Source: Pseudomonas fluorescens (GTDB lineage Bacteria; Pseudomonadota; Gammaproteobacteria; Pseudomonadales; Pseudomonadaceae). From it: a stretch of DNA of 64,000 nucleotides. The translations under genes were made by a program, and so were the position numbers. The DNA is taken from contig NZ_CP012831.1 in the NCBI RefSeq assembly GCF_001307275.1, positions 4,208,501 through 4,272,500 on the forward strand, written 5' to 3'. This document shows positions 11,037-18,811 of the stretch, piece by piece; position 1 is the first letter of the stretch, and each line of letters starts with the position of its first letter. A model generated the notes under the pieces. The model was not told where the DNA came from and did no database searches. It saw only the letters and a list, made by a program, of their open reading frames with translations.

Positions 11037-12278
11037 ATGGCTTTGATCGTACAGAAATTTGGAGGCACCTCGGTCGGCACTGTCGAGAGAATCGAACAAG
11101 TCGCCGACAAGGTTAAGAAATTCCGTGAAGCGGGCGATGACCTGGTGGTTGTGCTGTCGGCAATGAGCGGCGAGACCAACCGTCTGATCGATCTGGCCAA
11201 GCAAATCAGCGGCGACCAGCAACCGGTTCCCCGTGAACTGGACGTGATCGTTTCCACTGGTGAGCAGGTGACCATTGCCTTGCTGGCCATGGCGCTGATC
11301 AAGCGTGGCGTGCCGGCGGTGTCCTACACCGGCAACCAGGTGCGTATCCTGACGGACAGCGCGCACAACAAAGCGCGTATCCTGCAGATCGACGACCAGA
11401 AGATTCGCGGCGACCTGAAGGCTGGCCGTGTCGTGGTTGTCGCCGGTTTCCAGGGCGTGGACGAGCAGGGCAATATCACCACCCTCGGCCGTGGCGGTTC
11501 CGACACCACGGGCGTAGCACTGGCGGCGGCTCTCAAGGCTGACGAATGCCAGATCTACACCGATGTGGACGGTGTCTACACCACCGACCCACGGGTGGTG
11601 CCTGTGGCCCAGCGCCTGGACAAGATCACGTTCGAAGAAATGCTGGAAATGGCCAGTCTCGGCTCGAAGGTGTTGCAGATCCGGGCGGTCGAATTCGCCG
11701 GCAAGTACAACGTTCCGCTGCGCGTTCTGCACAGCTTCAAAGAGGGTCCGGGCACCCTCATTACTATTGATGAAGAGGAATCCATGGAACAGCCGATCAT
11801 TTCCGGCATCGCTTTCAACCGCGATGAGGCCAAGCTGACCATCCGTGGCGTGCCAGACACCCCCGGCGTGGCGTTCAAGATTCTCGGCCCGATCAGTGCC
11901 GCGAACATCGAAGTCGACATGATCGTGCAGAACGTCTCGCACGATAACACCACTGACTTCACCTTTACCGTGCACCGCAACGACTACCAGTCTGCCGAAG
12001 CGATCCTGAAAAAGACCGCTGGCGAGATCGGTGCCCGGGAAGTGGTGGGCGATACCAAGATCGCCAAGGTCTCGATCGTGGGTGTCGGCATGCGTTCCCA
12101 CGCAGGCGTGGCCAGCCGCATGTTCGAATCCCTGGCCAAGGAAAGCATCAACATCCAGATGATCTCTACTTCGGAAATCAAGGTTTCCGTGGTGATCGAA
12201 GAGAAGTACCTGGAACTGGCCGTGCGCGCCCTGCACACGGCTTTCGAGCTCGACGCTGCTGCCCAGCAGGGCGAGTAA
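11037..12278 (+). CDS. lysC: Aspartate kinase
   Basis: A 413-residue aspartokinase with the N-terminal kinase domain (KFGGTSVG at 7-14, GRGGSDTTGVALAAAL, IYTDVDGVYTTDP) and two C-terminal ACT domains that bind lysine and threonine. It phosphorylates aspartate, the first step toward lysine, threonine, methionine and diaminopimelate. The start at 11037 is preferred over an in-frame ATG at 10995 because it begins at the family N-terminus MALIVQKFGG. At M250 (base 11784) an in-frame ATG follows a GAAGAGGAA sequence; this is the likely start of the separate beta subunit (residues 250-413) known for heterotetrameric Pseudomonas aspartokinases. A terminator follows. Confidence 0.97.
   Translation: MALIVQKFGGTSVGTVERIEQVADKVKKFREAGDDLVVVLSAMSGETNRLIDLAKQISGDQQPVPRELDVIVSTGEQVTIALLAMALIKRGVPAVSYTGNQVRILTDSAHNKARILQIDDQKIRGDLKAGRVVVVAGFQGVDEQGNITTLGRGGSDTTGVALAAALKADECQIYTDVDGVYTTDPRVVPVAQRLDKITFEEMLEMASLGSKVLQIRAVEFAGKYNVPLRVLHSFKEGPGTLITIDEEESMEQPIISGIAFNRDEAKLTIRGVPDTPGVAFKILGPISAANIEVDMIVQNVSHDNTTDFTFTVHRNDYQSAEAILKKTAGEIGAREVVGDTKIAKVSIVGVGMRSHAGVASRMFESLAKESINIQMISTSEIKVSVVIEEKYLELAVRALHTAFELDAAAQQGE
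11784..12278 (+). CDS. Putative aspartokinase beta subunit from internal in-frame start
   Basis: The in-frame ATG at 11784 (MEQPIISGIAFN) is preceded at 11771-11780 by a purine-rich GAAGAGGAA, and would give the 164-residue regulatory ACT-domain part of LysC as an independent protein. Overlapping alpha and beta subunits are established for several bacterial aspartokinases, including Pseudomonas. The sequence supports this, but expression is inferred. Confidence 0.6.
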   Translation: MEQPIISGIAFNRDEAKLTIRGVPDTPGVAFKILGPISAANIEVDMIVQNVSHDNTTDFTFTVHRNDYQSAEAILKKTAGEIGAREVVGDTKIAKVSIVGVGMRSHAGVASRMFESLAKESINIQMISTSEIKVSVVIEEKYLELAVRALHTAFELDAAAQQGE

Positions 12279-12290
12279 AGCGTTATCCAG

Positions 12291-12321
12291 AGGGCGCGGC
12301 TGGACCGCGCCCTTTGTTTTT
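12291..12321 (+). terminator. Intrinsic terminator after lysC
   Basis: GGGCGCGG and its complement CCGCGCCC form an 8-bp stem with a 5-base loop, followed by TTTGTTTTT. Confidence 0.85.
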
Positions 12322-12462
12322 CTGAATGGCGCGTCCCAAAACTGTTCTTTTGCCCGCGCTGGTCAATACTAGGCCTGTAGGCTTCGACCGTTTCGGTTGT
12401 AGGTCCAATGCCTTTTTTTTGCAGACTGTTGTCCCTTAAGTGAATTGCGTGAGGAGAAAGGT

Positions 12463-12651
12463 ATGCTGATTCTGACCCGTCGGTGTGCAGAAAGCCTGAT
12501 TATTGGCGATGGCGAAATCACCGTGACCGTGCTCGGCGTCAAAGGAAACCAAGTGCGTATCGGCGTCAACGCCCCGAAAGAGGTTGCTGTACACCGGGAG
12601 GAAATCTACCTGCGTATCAAGAAAGAGAAGGACGACGAACCAAGCCATTAA
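12463..12651 (+). CDS. csrA: Carbon storage regulator / RsmA translational repressor
   Basis: A 62-residue protein beginning MLILTRRCAESLIIGD, the CsrA/RsmA signature, with the RNA-binding VAVHREEIY near residues 42-50. It binds GGA motifs in mRNA leaders and in Pseudomonas opposes the GacS/GacA system through RsmY/RsmZ RNAs, affecting secretion, biofilm and secondary metabolites. The ATG is preceded by a strong GAGGAG. The position between lysC and tRNA-Ser is that of rsmA in Pseudomonas. The acidic C-terminal tail KDDEPSH is normal for the family. Confidence 0.95.
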   Translation: MLILTRRCAESLIIGDGEITVTVLGVKGNQVRIGVNAPKEVAVHREEIYLRIKKEKDDEPSH

Positions 12652-12670
12652 TTTTTATCGATTTTTATGT

Positions 12671-12699
12671 TTGCAAACGGGGATGAAGGTGGTTAATAT
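12671..12699 (+). promoter_or_regulatory. Promoter of tRNA-Ser
   Basis: TTGCAA at 12671-12676 and TAATAT at 12694-12699 are 17 bases apart and lie 15 bases before the tRNA. Confidence 0.6.
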
Positions 12700-12713
12700 A
12701 CGCCCCGTGTTGC

Positions 12714-12804
12714 GGAGAGCTGGCCGAGTGGCCGAAGGCGCTCCCCTGCTAAGGGAGTACACCTCAAAAGGGTGTCGGGGGTTCGAATCCCCCGTTCTCC
12801 GCCA
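12714..12804 (+). tRNA. tRNA-Ser(GCT)
   Basis: The 91-base sequence folds as a tRNA with a long variable arm. The acceptor GGAGAGC pairs with GTTCTCC, the anticodon loop is CTGCTAA (anticodon GCT, reading AGC/AGT), there is a T-loop GTTCGAATC, and the CCA end is encoded. Confidence 0.97.
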
Positions 12805-12869
12805 TTATTCGTTTAGTGCGTCAGAACCTGGCTTGATCAGTAAGTGATTGAAATTACTGAAAAAAGCGC

Positions 12870-12897
12870 TTTACAAAAGGAATTGACGACCTATAAT
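12870..12897 (+). promoter_or_regulatory. Promoter of tRNA-Arg pair
   Basis: TTTACA at 12870-12875 and a perfect TATAAT at 12892-12897 are 16 bases apart, 14 bases before the first tRNA-Arg. Confidence 0.65.
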
Positions 12898-12911
12898 GCG
12901 CGGCAACAAAT

Positions 12912-12988
12912 GCACTCGTAGCTCAGCTGGATAGAGTACTCGGCTACGAACCGAGCGGTCACAGGTTCGAATCCTGTCGAGTGCACCA
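12912..12988 (+). tRNA. tRNA-Arg(ACG), copy 1
   Basis: A 77-base tRNA with encoded CCA; acceptor GCACTCG pairs with CGAGTGC, and the anticodon loop CTACGAA has anticodon ACG, read as ICG after deamination. Confidence 0.97.
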
Positions 12989-13060
12989 TTTAAGAGTTGT
13001 TTGCAGCAGTGCAAATAACTTGGCTTCAACCAGTTGTGATCTGGTATAAAACCACAACTT

Positions 13061-13137
13061 GCACTCGTAGCTCAGCTGGATAGAGTACTCGGCTACGAAC
13101 CGAGCGGTCACAGGTTCGAATCCTGTCGAGTGCACCA
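13061..13137 (+). tRNA. tRNA-Arg(ACG), copy 2
   Basis: It is identical over all 77 bases to copy 1 at 12912, separated by a 72-base unique spacer. The pair presumably arose by tandem duplication and shares the terminator downstream. Confidence 0.97.
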
Positions 13138-13145
13138 AACACCAA

Positions 13146-13175
13146 AAAGCCCGCGTTTAACGCGGGCTTTTTGCT
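13146..13175. terminator. Bidirectional terminator after tRNA-Arg
   Basis: AAGCCCGCG and CGCGGGCTT form a 9-bp stem with a TTTAA loop, flanked by A-rich and T-rich runs. It can serve both the tRNA operon (+) and the convergent gene at 13178 (-). Confidence 0.85.
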
Positions 13176-13177
13176 GT

Positions 13178-13681
13178 CTACGATTTGCCTTTCACGCACC
13201 CCCTTTCATCGAACACGACCTCTGCGCTGCGACCTTTCTTCGCTTTGTAGGTATACCGTGTGCTCGAATTTCGAATCTTGATTGAGTCTGGCTTGCCCAG
13301 GGCGCTCTCGACGTCCTGTTGGCTCATGCCGATGACGATTCGTCGTTCCAGGATGGCGTCGCGGCGTTGCCTGGCATCGATGAGGTTCCCGCAACGGTCC
13401 TGGAACTGGCCAACCACGGTCGGCTCTTTGCGTGTGGTTGTGTTGCCGGATGTTTGCCAACGCTCCGCTTCGGGCAGCATCGCCTCGGTCGTCGGCTCGA
13501 TCGAACCTGGGCTGTAGGGATGGATCTGCTGGAGCGACAGGGCTTCACCCGGGCCGCAACTCAAGGTGGTGAATGTCACGTGCCCTGCAATGCTTTCGCA
13601 GCGATGCACGGTTTGCCCGGCGGCCCACAAAGGCAGGCAGGGCAGGCTGGCGAGCAGGATCAGGTAGTGGTTGATGGGCAT
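13178..13681 (-). CDS. Secreted/periplasmic small protein with SmpA-like C-terminus, function unknown
   Basis: The start at 13681 is chosen because AAGGAGG lies just upstream and the protein then begins with a signal peptide (MPINHYLILLASLPCLPLWAAG, cleavage probably near residue 22). This gives 167 residues; a longer in-frame version adds 43 unlikely residues. The N-terminal half has two cysteines in a short domain (VHRCESIAGHVTFTTLSCG) like the DUF4124 type of envelope proteins. The C-terminus IGMSQQDVESALGKPDSI resembles the SmpA/OmlA-like domain found in outer-membrane assembly lipoproteins, but there is no lipobox here. Function cannot be stated; an envelope role is inferred. Confidence 0.75.
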   Translation of the reverse strand: MPINHYLILLASLPCLPLWAAGQTVHRCESIAGHVTFTTLSCGPGEALSLQQIHPYSPGSIEPTTEAMLPEAERWQTSGNTTTRKEPTVVGQFQDRCGNLIDARQRRDAILERRIVIGMSQQDVESALGKPDSIKIRNSSTRYTYKAKKGRSAEVVFDERGCVKGKS

Positions 13682-14003
13682 CCGGTCGTCCTCCTTGACG
13701 GTGCAGGAGAACAGGTTAGTCGCGGCATTCCTGTCGAGGCGTGTGTTTTCTTTTCCGGATAAGTCGTCGTAGAGGGGAAGGTTCAGCTTGCGTTCAGGTT
13801 TGTCTCGCAAGCGCTTGTTCTTGCCATGATTTTTTAGCGTTTTAAAGCGTCAAGCGGTGTATGATTGCGCCCGTCAGCCCCGCCGGGGCTTTGGAATATC
13901 TCCATGGACTTACCCAGTAGTTACTCAATATTTAGTTTTGCCAATCATGAATTAACTGATTGATCCTTCCGGCGTGCTCCACTGCTGGGAGTGGAGTTCG
14001 CCT
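13682..14003. other. Intergenic region upstream of mgtE
   Basis: This 322-base gap between two divergent genes holds the AAGGAGG of the 13178 gene, a short GC hairpin AGCCCCGCCGGGGCT near 13877, and a TATGAT near 13860 without a convincing -35. I see no gene and no recognisable magnesium riboswitch. Confidence 0.5.
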
Positions 14004-15446
14004 ATGACCCAAGTAGAAGTAAAAAAAACGCAGGAAAGCCTTCAGGATCGTCTCGCTCAAGTCGTTGAGCTGCTGCAGCGCCAGCGGGTCGTCGAAGACC
14101 TGACGCATCGCCAGGAAGGCCCGAATCATGACCGGGTCGAGAACCTGGTCCACCGGCAGAATCTCGTCGAGTTGCAACGCAAGCTCGATGACTTGCACTC
14201 CGCCGACGTCGCCTACATTCTTGAAGCCTTGCCCCTGGAAGAGCGTCTGACGGTCTGGCAGTTGGTCAAGGCTGATCGAGACGGTGACATCCTGCTCGAG
14301 GTGTCGGACTCGGTTCGTGAAACCCTGATCGCCGACATGGATGATCATGAGTTGCTGGCGGCGGCCAAGGAAATGGACGCCGACGAACTCGCCGACCTTG
14401 CGCCCGAACTGCCACGGGACGTTGTCCACGAACTGATGGAAGCCCTCGACGGCCAGCAACGTGAGCGTGTGCGCTCGGCGTTGTCCTATGACGAGGAGCA
14501 GGTCGGTGCGTTGATGGACTTCGAGATGGTGACGATCCGCGAGGATGTCAGCCTTGAAGTGGTCTTGCGTTACCTGCGTCGTCTCAAGGAGCTGCCCGGC
14601 CATACCGACAAGCTTTTCGTGGTCGACTACGACGGTGTGCTCAAGGGCGTGCTGCCCATCAAGCGTTTGCTCGTCAACGACCCGGAAAAGCAGGTGGCCG
14701 AGGTCATGGCCAGCGATCCGGTGAGCTTCCACCCGGACGAAGACGCCTACGATGCGGCCCAGGCATTCGAGCGTTATGACTTGATTTCCGCACCGGTGGT
14801 CGACAAGAACGGCAAGTTGATCGGCCGTCTGACCATCGATGAAATGGTCGACTTGATTCGTGAAGAAAGCGAAAGCGAAGTCCTCAACATGGCCGGTCTG
14901 CGCGAAGAAGAAGACATCTTCGCCTCGGTCTGGAAGTCCCTGCGTAACCGCTGGGCCTGGCTGGCGATCAACCTGATCACGGCGTTTGTCGCTTCCCGGG
15001 TCATCGGCCTGTTCGAAGGCTCCATCGAGAAGCTGGTGGCGCTCGCGGCGCTGATGCCCATCGTCGCCGGTATCGGTGGCAACTCCGGTAACCAGACCAT
15101 CACCATGATCGTCCGTGCCATGGCGCTGGACCAGGTCAGCACCGGCAATACATCGCGATTGATGCGCAAGGAACTGGCGGTCTCCTTGATCAATGGCGTG
15201 ATTTGGGGTGGGGTGATTGGTGTGGTGGCTTATCTGCTTTATGGCAGCTGGTCGCTGGGAGTGGTCATGACGGCCGCAATGACGCTCAACCTGTTGCTGG
15301 CGGCATTGATGGGGGTCTTGATCCCCATGACCCTGGCCCGCATGGGGCGCGATCCTGCCATGGGTGCCAGTGTCATGATTACTGCTGTGACCGACAGCGG
15401 CGGGTTCTTCATTTTCCTGGGGTTGGCGACGATTTTCCTGCTCTGA
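14004..15446 (+). CDS. mgtE: Magnesium transporter MgtE
   Basis: A 480-residue inner-membrane Mg2+ channel. The start is set at 14004 (MTQVEVKKTQ), preceded by GGGAGTGGAG; an in-frame ATG at 13974 would add ten residues. The order of domains is the MgtE N domain (about 40-140, with HSADVAYILEALPLEER), a pair of CBS domains (about 145-270), the connecting helix, and five membrane segments after about 310. The motif GGNSGNQTITMIVRAMA in the second membrane segment is the conserved MgtE pore/gate sequence, and D-rich helix residues line the path. The N and CBS domains close the channel when cytoplasmic Mg2+ is high. Confidence 0.95.
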   Translation: MTQVEVKKTQESLQDRLAQVVELLQRQRVVEDLTHRQEGPNHDRVENLVHRQNLVELQRKLDDLHSADVAYILEALPLEERLTVWQLVKADRDGDILLEVSDSVRETLIADMDDHELLAAAKEMDADELADLAPELPRDVVHELMEALDGQQRERVRSALSYDEEQVGALMDFEMVTIREDVSLEVVLRYLRRLKELPGHTDKLFVVDYDGVLKGVLPIKRLLVNDPEKQVAEVMASDPVSFHPDEDAYDAAQAFERYDLISAPVVDKNGKLIGRLTIDEMVDLIREESESEVLNMAGLREEEDIFASVWKSLRNRWAWLAINLITAFVASRVIGLFEGSIEKLVALAALMPIVAGIGGNSGNQTITMIVRAMALDQVSTGNTSRLMRKELAVSLINGVIWGGVIGVVAYLLYGSWSLGVVMTAAMTLNLLLAALMGVLIPMTLARMGRDPAMGASVMITAVTDSGGFFIFLGLATIFLL

Positions 15447-15494
15447 ATCGCTCATCGAGAAACCCGCCTGTTTGGCGTGAAACTGTTCACTTGG

Positions 15495-15537
15495 AAAAAA
15501 CGGCGCTTCTTTCAGAAATGGGAAGCGCCGTTTTTTT
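15495..15537 (+). terminator. Intrinsic terminator after mgtE
   Basis: ACGGCGCTTC pairs with GAAGCGCCGT and is followed by TTTTTTT. Confidence 0.9.
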
Positions 15538-15622
15538 GCGCTTCTTTCGATTGGTGGGCGTCGAGATCAAGCGTTCAAAGCAAGAGCAGCTGGCAGGTCC
15601 AGCCGCTATGCAGCGGCGCCAG

Positions 15623-15650
15623 CGCTATCGCGAGCAAGCTCGCTCCCACA
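15623..15650. repeat. Single REP half site
   Basis: CGCTATCGCGAGCAAGCTCG with CTCCCACA is a lone REP; I see no inverted partner within 150 bases, unlike the other copies. It lies between the convergent mgtE and amrZ genes. Confidence 0.85.
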
Positions 15651-15707
15651 TGGGGTTGCGGGTGATTGACCAATTGCTTCTATCGGGCCTGGGCAAACGC
15701 CAGGCAC

Positions 15708-15731
15708 AAAAAAGCCAGCACGAGGCTGGCT
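15708..15731 (-). terminator. Intrinsic terminator after amrZ
   Basis: Read on the minus strand, AGCCAGC-CTCGT-GCTGGCT forms a 7-bp stem followed by a T run. It is 19 bases beyond the amrZ stop. Confidence 0.8.
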
Positions 15732-15749
15732 TGAGTGTTTTGGCTGTGA

Positions 15750-16076
15750 TCAGGTCGCTTCTGCGGCCATCTCTACGTCATGTGCAATCAGCGAAACAAG
15801 GGCGTTCTGCTGACGGTGGGAGAGTTGTCGGAAGCGTTGAAGCAGTTCGCGCTCATGCAAAGACAGCTCCGGGCTGTCCAGACGCATGCTCAGCTCTTCA
15901 CCCAGTGCGCCTTCCTGAATCAGACTTTGCTCCAGGCGCGCAATGATTTCAGAGTTCATGCTGCGATGATGATTACGAGCCACCTCGGCAATGCGTTCCC
16001 GCATTCCGTCTGGCAGACGTACGACGAACTTGTCAGCCGTACGGCTGGAATAAATTGCCTTTGTCATTGGGCGCAT
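15750..16076 (-). CDS. amrZ: Ribbon-helix-helix regulator AmrZ (AlgZ)
   Basis: A 108-residue Arc/MetJ-type DNA-binding protein. The N-terminal half contains YSSRTADKFVVRLPDGMRE (the beta strand that enters the major groove), then the two helices with NHHRSMNSEIIARLEQ. The C-terminal half LDSPELSLHERELLQRF is the tetramerisation domain. The sequence matches, from memory, the 108-residue P. aeruginosa AmrZ very closely. AmrZ activates alginate genes, represses fleQ-dependent flagellar genes and alters c-di-GMP metabolism. An AlgU-type promoter lies upstream and an intrinsic terminator downstream, so it is monocistronic. The ATG at 16067 is an alternative start. Confidence 0.93.
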   Translation of the reverse strand: MRPMTKAIYSSRTADKFVVRLPDGMRERIAEVARNHHRSMNSEIIARLEQSLIQEGALGEELSMRLDSPELSLHERELLQRFRQLSHRQQNALVSLIAHDVEMAAEAT

Positions 16077-16134
16077 ATTTATTTAACCGGTTAGTTCAGG
16101 GGAGCGGTTCTCGGGATTGGCCGCAGGATGTCGA

Positions 16135-16161
16135 TAGGACAAGCTCCACTGCCAAATGTTC
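16135..16161 (-). promoter_or_regulatory. Candidate AlgU (sigma-22/sigma-E type) promoter of amrZ
   Basis: On the minus strand GAACAT, a 16-base spacer, and TCCTA fit the AlgU consensus GAACTT-N16-17-TCNNA. It lies about 60 bases before the amrZ start. AlgT/U dependence of amrZ is known in P. aeruginosa, which supports the call. The rest of the 16077-16602 gap holds no gene that I can see. Confidence 0.6.
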
Positions 16162-16602
16162 AACCTGAATTGTTAAGAGGCCCGCATCATGCCTCAAAAT
16201 TGCCAGATCATTGGCGCCAATTCTGTGACAAATTCTGATCCGGGTAAAGGCGTTATGCCAGCACCTTTCATCAAAAAATGCGGACTGGTTGGAAAAAAAC
16301 AACAGGTTCGCATTTGTGACCATCGGATCGTGTCGTTGTGCCATACCGTCTGGCGGATAACGGAAATGGACCAAAACGCTTGTCGTCCCTGTCTTGTATA
16401 GGATAGTGGCAAATGGCCGATTTACTAGGATAAACACGCCAGGGGCAGATGAATGGCGGCCGGGGCCAACCGCTTGGCCTTGTCAGCCTTGCGAGCAGTA
16501 CCATTTGCCTACACTTAAAAAACAGCGACGACATGACAAACGCAGGGCAGGTCGTTACCATGCACGCCGTCCCGCGCACCGCGTTTCTTGTGGTCGACTC
16601 GT

Positions 16603-16679
16603 GTCTCAGTAGCTCAATTGGATAGAGCATCCCCCTCCTAAGGGGAAGGTTGGCAGTTCGAACCTGCCCTGGGACACCA
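16603..16679 (+). tRNA. tRNA-Arg(CCT)
   Basis: A 77-base tRNA with acceptor GTCTCAG pairing with CTGGGAC, anticodon loop CTCCTAA (anticodon CCT, reading AGG) and encoded CCA. It stands just before the cdi locus. This tRNA is a frequent integration site in gamma-proteobacteria, but I see no integrase here. Confidence 0.96.
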
Positions 16680-17020
16680 TTATAAACAGTGGGTTAGCGC
16701 ACAGGCCGCTGACTTTTCCTGGTTGCATTGCCCCCTCTCCAGATGAACGACCCCGGCTTGAGCGCGTCGTTCCTGCCTCGCACAGCTCCTCATTCCCCCA
16801 AGCTGTGACCAACTGCCCATTTTTACGCATTTGTATCGAGCATATTTCGATAGCGCGAAACTTTCTCCCCACTCTGCTATCAGACCGTCTCGGTACGTTG
16901 TAGGACTTTTCCTTCGTTTCCGATGGATTACGTACCTCGTTATTTATCTGTGTCAGTGTCAATGCCGCTTCCGGCGGGCCTGACTCACCGTGTCTTCGAT
17001 TCAGGCCACAAGGATGTGAC
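16680..17020. other. Intergenic region upstream of cdiB
   Basis: These 341 bases between tRNA-Arg and cdiB carry no convincing gene. The AT-richer middle contains the inverted repeat TATCGA-N7-TCGATA at 16834-16852, a possible operator. AAGGA about 10 bases before the ATG at 17021 is the cdiB ribosome-binding site. Confidence 0.5.
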
Positions 17021-18802
17021 ATGCAGCCAGCCGCACCCTGCCGAACGCGTAAACCGAACAGCCCTCGCCGTTGTGCTGGTGGAACCCGTTCATCCGCACA
17101 GAACGCCAAGCGTCTCGCCCTGCTGCTGATAGCGGCGTGGATGACGGGCGCGTGGAGCGCTGCGCAGGCGGCCGGACCTGAAGAAGAACTGCTGCGCCAG
17201 CAAGAGCGCGAACGGGTTTTGCGCGATCAATTGGAGTCCCGGCCCGACGTGCGTCTGCAGGCAGCACCCGTGGGTGAAGGTGCCGAGCGCTTGCCCGCCA
17301 AGGAAAGTCCCTGCTTTGCCATCAATGACGTCCGCCTGATCGGCGAGGCGTCGGAAAAATTCCAGTGGGCGTTGCGCGCCGCCAATCCCAAGGATGATCC
17401 CGCCATCGGTCGTTGCCTCGGCGGCGGCGGGATCAACCTGACGATGAAACGCATGCAGAATGCGATCATCGAGGCCGGCTACGTCACCACTCGCGTACTC
17501 GCCGAAGCCCAGGACTTGAACAGTGGGGTGCTGGTGTTGACCCTGGTGCCAGGGCGCATTCGCGAGATTCGTTTCGAGGAGGGTACCAGCGCCCGCGCCA
17601 ATGCCTGGAACGCGATGCCGGCCAATCCTGGCGATCTGCTCAACTTGCGCGACATCGAGCAGGCGCTGGAGAACTTCAAGCGCGTGCCGACCGCTGAGGC
17701 CGACATCAAGATCGCGCCAGCCCGTGCCGCCGACGCCAGGCCTGGTGAGAGCGACGTGGTGATCGCCTGGAGCCAGCGGTTCCCCGCCCGGGTGAGCCTG
17801 TCGGTGGACAATTCCGGCAGCAAGAGCACGGGCAAATACCAGGGCAACGTATCGCTGTCCTTGGACAACCTGCTGTCGCTCAACGATTTGTTCTACGCCA
17901 GCGTCAACCATGACTTGGGCGGCGGCGAGTCCGGGCACCGCGGTTCCGATGGCAGCACGCTGCATTATTCGCTGCCGTTCGGCTACTGGCAGTTGGGGTT
18001 CACCAGCAGCGAATACAACTACGAACAGTCTGTTGCCGGCGCTAACCAGTCCTATCAGTACCGAGGCGAGAGTCGTAACAACGAGTTGCGCCTGTCACGC
18101 CTGCTGTACCGCGACGCCGTTCGCAAGACCACCGCCTGGGGCAGCCTGTGGACGCGCTCGTCGGAGAATTTCATCGACGACACCGAGGTCGGCAACCAGA
18201 AACGCCGCATGGCTGGCTGGCAGTTGGGGTTGGACCATCGGGAGTTCATTGGCGCTTCGATTCTTGACCTGGGCGTCGCCTATCGTCGCGGCACCGGTGC
18301 CCACGATGCGCTCAGGGCACCTGAGGAAGATTTTGACGCCGGTACGTCACGCTCGCAGATCATCACCGCCGATGCTCAATTGCAGGTGCCGTTCCAGGTC
18401 GGCGATCAGCGCCTGCGCTACATCGGTGGCTGGCGCGCGCAATGGAACCGTACGCCGTTGGTGCCCCAGGATCGCTTCTCCATCGGCGGGCGCTACAGCG
18501 TCCGCGGCTTCGATGGTGAAAACATTCTTTCCGCCGACCGTGGCTGGACCCTGCGCAACGAAATAGGCCTGTCCCTGGGGCAGACCGGCCAGGAGCTCTA
18601 CACCGGCATCGACTATGGCGAAGTCAGCGGCCAATCCAGTGAGTTCCTGATCGGCCAGCGCCTGGCGGGGGCCGTGGTGGGTATACGCGGCGGTTACAAG
18701 GGCCTGTCCTATGACTGGTCGGTAGGTACGCCGTTGAAGAAACCCGATGGTTTCGAGACGGCCAACGTGACCAGCGCGTTCACCGTCATCTGGTCATTCT
18801 GA
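17021..18802 (+). CDS. cdiB: Two-partner secretion outer-membrane transporter CdiB (ShlB/FhaC/HecB family)
   Basis: A 593-residue Omp85-superfamily transporter. After a basic N-region a hydrophobic segment LALLLIAAWMTGAW ending near AAQAA looks like a signal peptide with an extended n-region. An N-terminal helix-like stretch EEELLRQQERERVLRDQLE is followed by POTRA domains (about residues 95-255: CFAINDVRLIG, VLTLVPGRIREIRFEEG) and a 16-strand barrel with the conserved RFSIGGRYSVRGFDGE near residues 485-500, ending in aromatic F (VIWSF). It exports the large partner encoded downstream across the outer membrane. It starts the cdiB-cdiC-cdiA unit; cdiC follows after 9 bases. Confidence 0.93.
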   Translation: MQPAAPCRTRKPNSPRRCAGGTRSSAQNAKRLALLLIAAWMTGAWSAAQAAGPEEELLRQQERERVLRDQLESRPDVRLQAAPVGEGAERLPAKESPCFAINDVRLIGEASEKFQWALRAANPKDDPAIGRCLGGGGINLTMKRMQNAIIEAGYVTTRVLAEAQDLNSGVLVLTLVPGRIREIRFEEGTSARANAWNAMPANPGDLLNLRDIEQALENFKRVPTAEADIKIAPARAADARPGESDVVIAWSQRFPARVSLSVDNSGSKSTGKYQGNVSLSLDNLLSLNDLFYASVNHDLGGGESGHRGSDGSTLHYSLPFGYWQLGFTSSEYNYEQSVAGANQSYQYRGESRNNELRLSRLLYRDAVRKTTAWGSLWTRSSENFIDDTEVGNQKRRMAGWQLGLDHREFIGASILDLGVAYRRGTGAHDALRAPEEDFDAGTSRSQIITADAQLQVPFQVGDQRLRYIGGWRAQWNRTPLVPQDRFSIGGRYSVRGFDGENILSADRGWTLRNEIGLSLGQTGQELYTGIDYGEVSGQSSEFLIGQRLAGAVVGIRGGYKGLSYDWSVGTPLKKPDGFETANVTSAFTVIWSF

Positions 18803-18811
18803 GGTGATCCC

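Noticed and set aside
12357..12440. Specific promoter of csrA (sigma-S or AlgU type)
   Set aside because: Only partial matches such as CAATACTAG were seen; not enough to call.
12912..13137. Twin tRNA-Arg genes as ends of an inserted element
   Set aside because: Only 72 unique bases lie between them; simple tandem duplication explains it.
16606..17109. Minus-strand frame of 167 codons over tRNA-Arg(CCT)
   Set aside because: Its C-terminal part is the antisense of the tRNA; this is a known type of false gene call.
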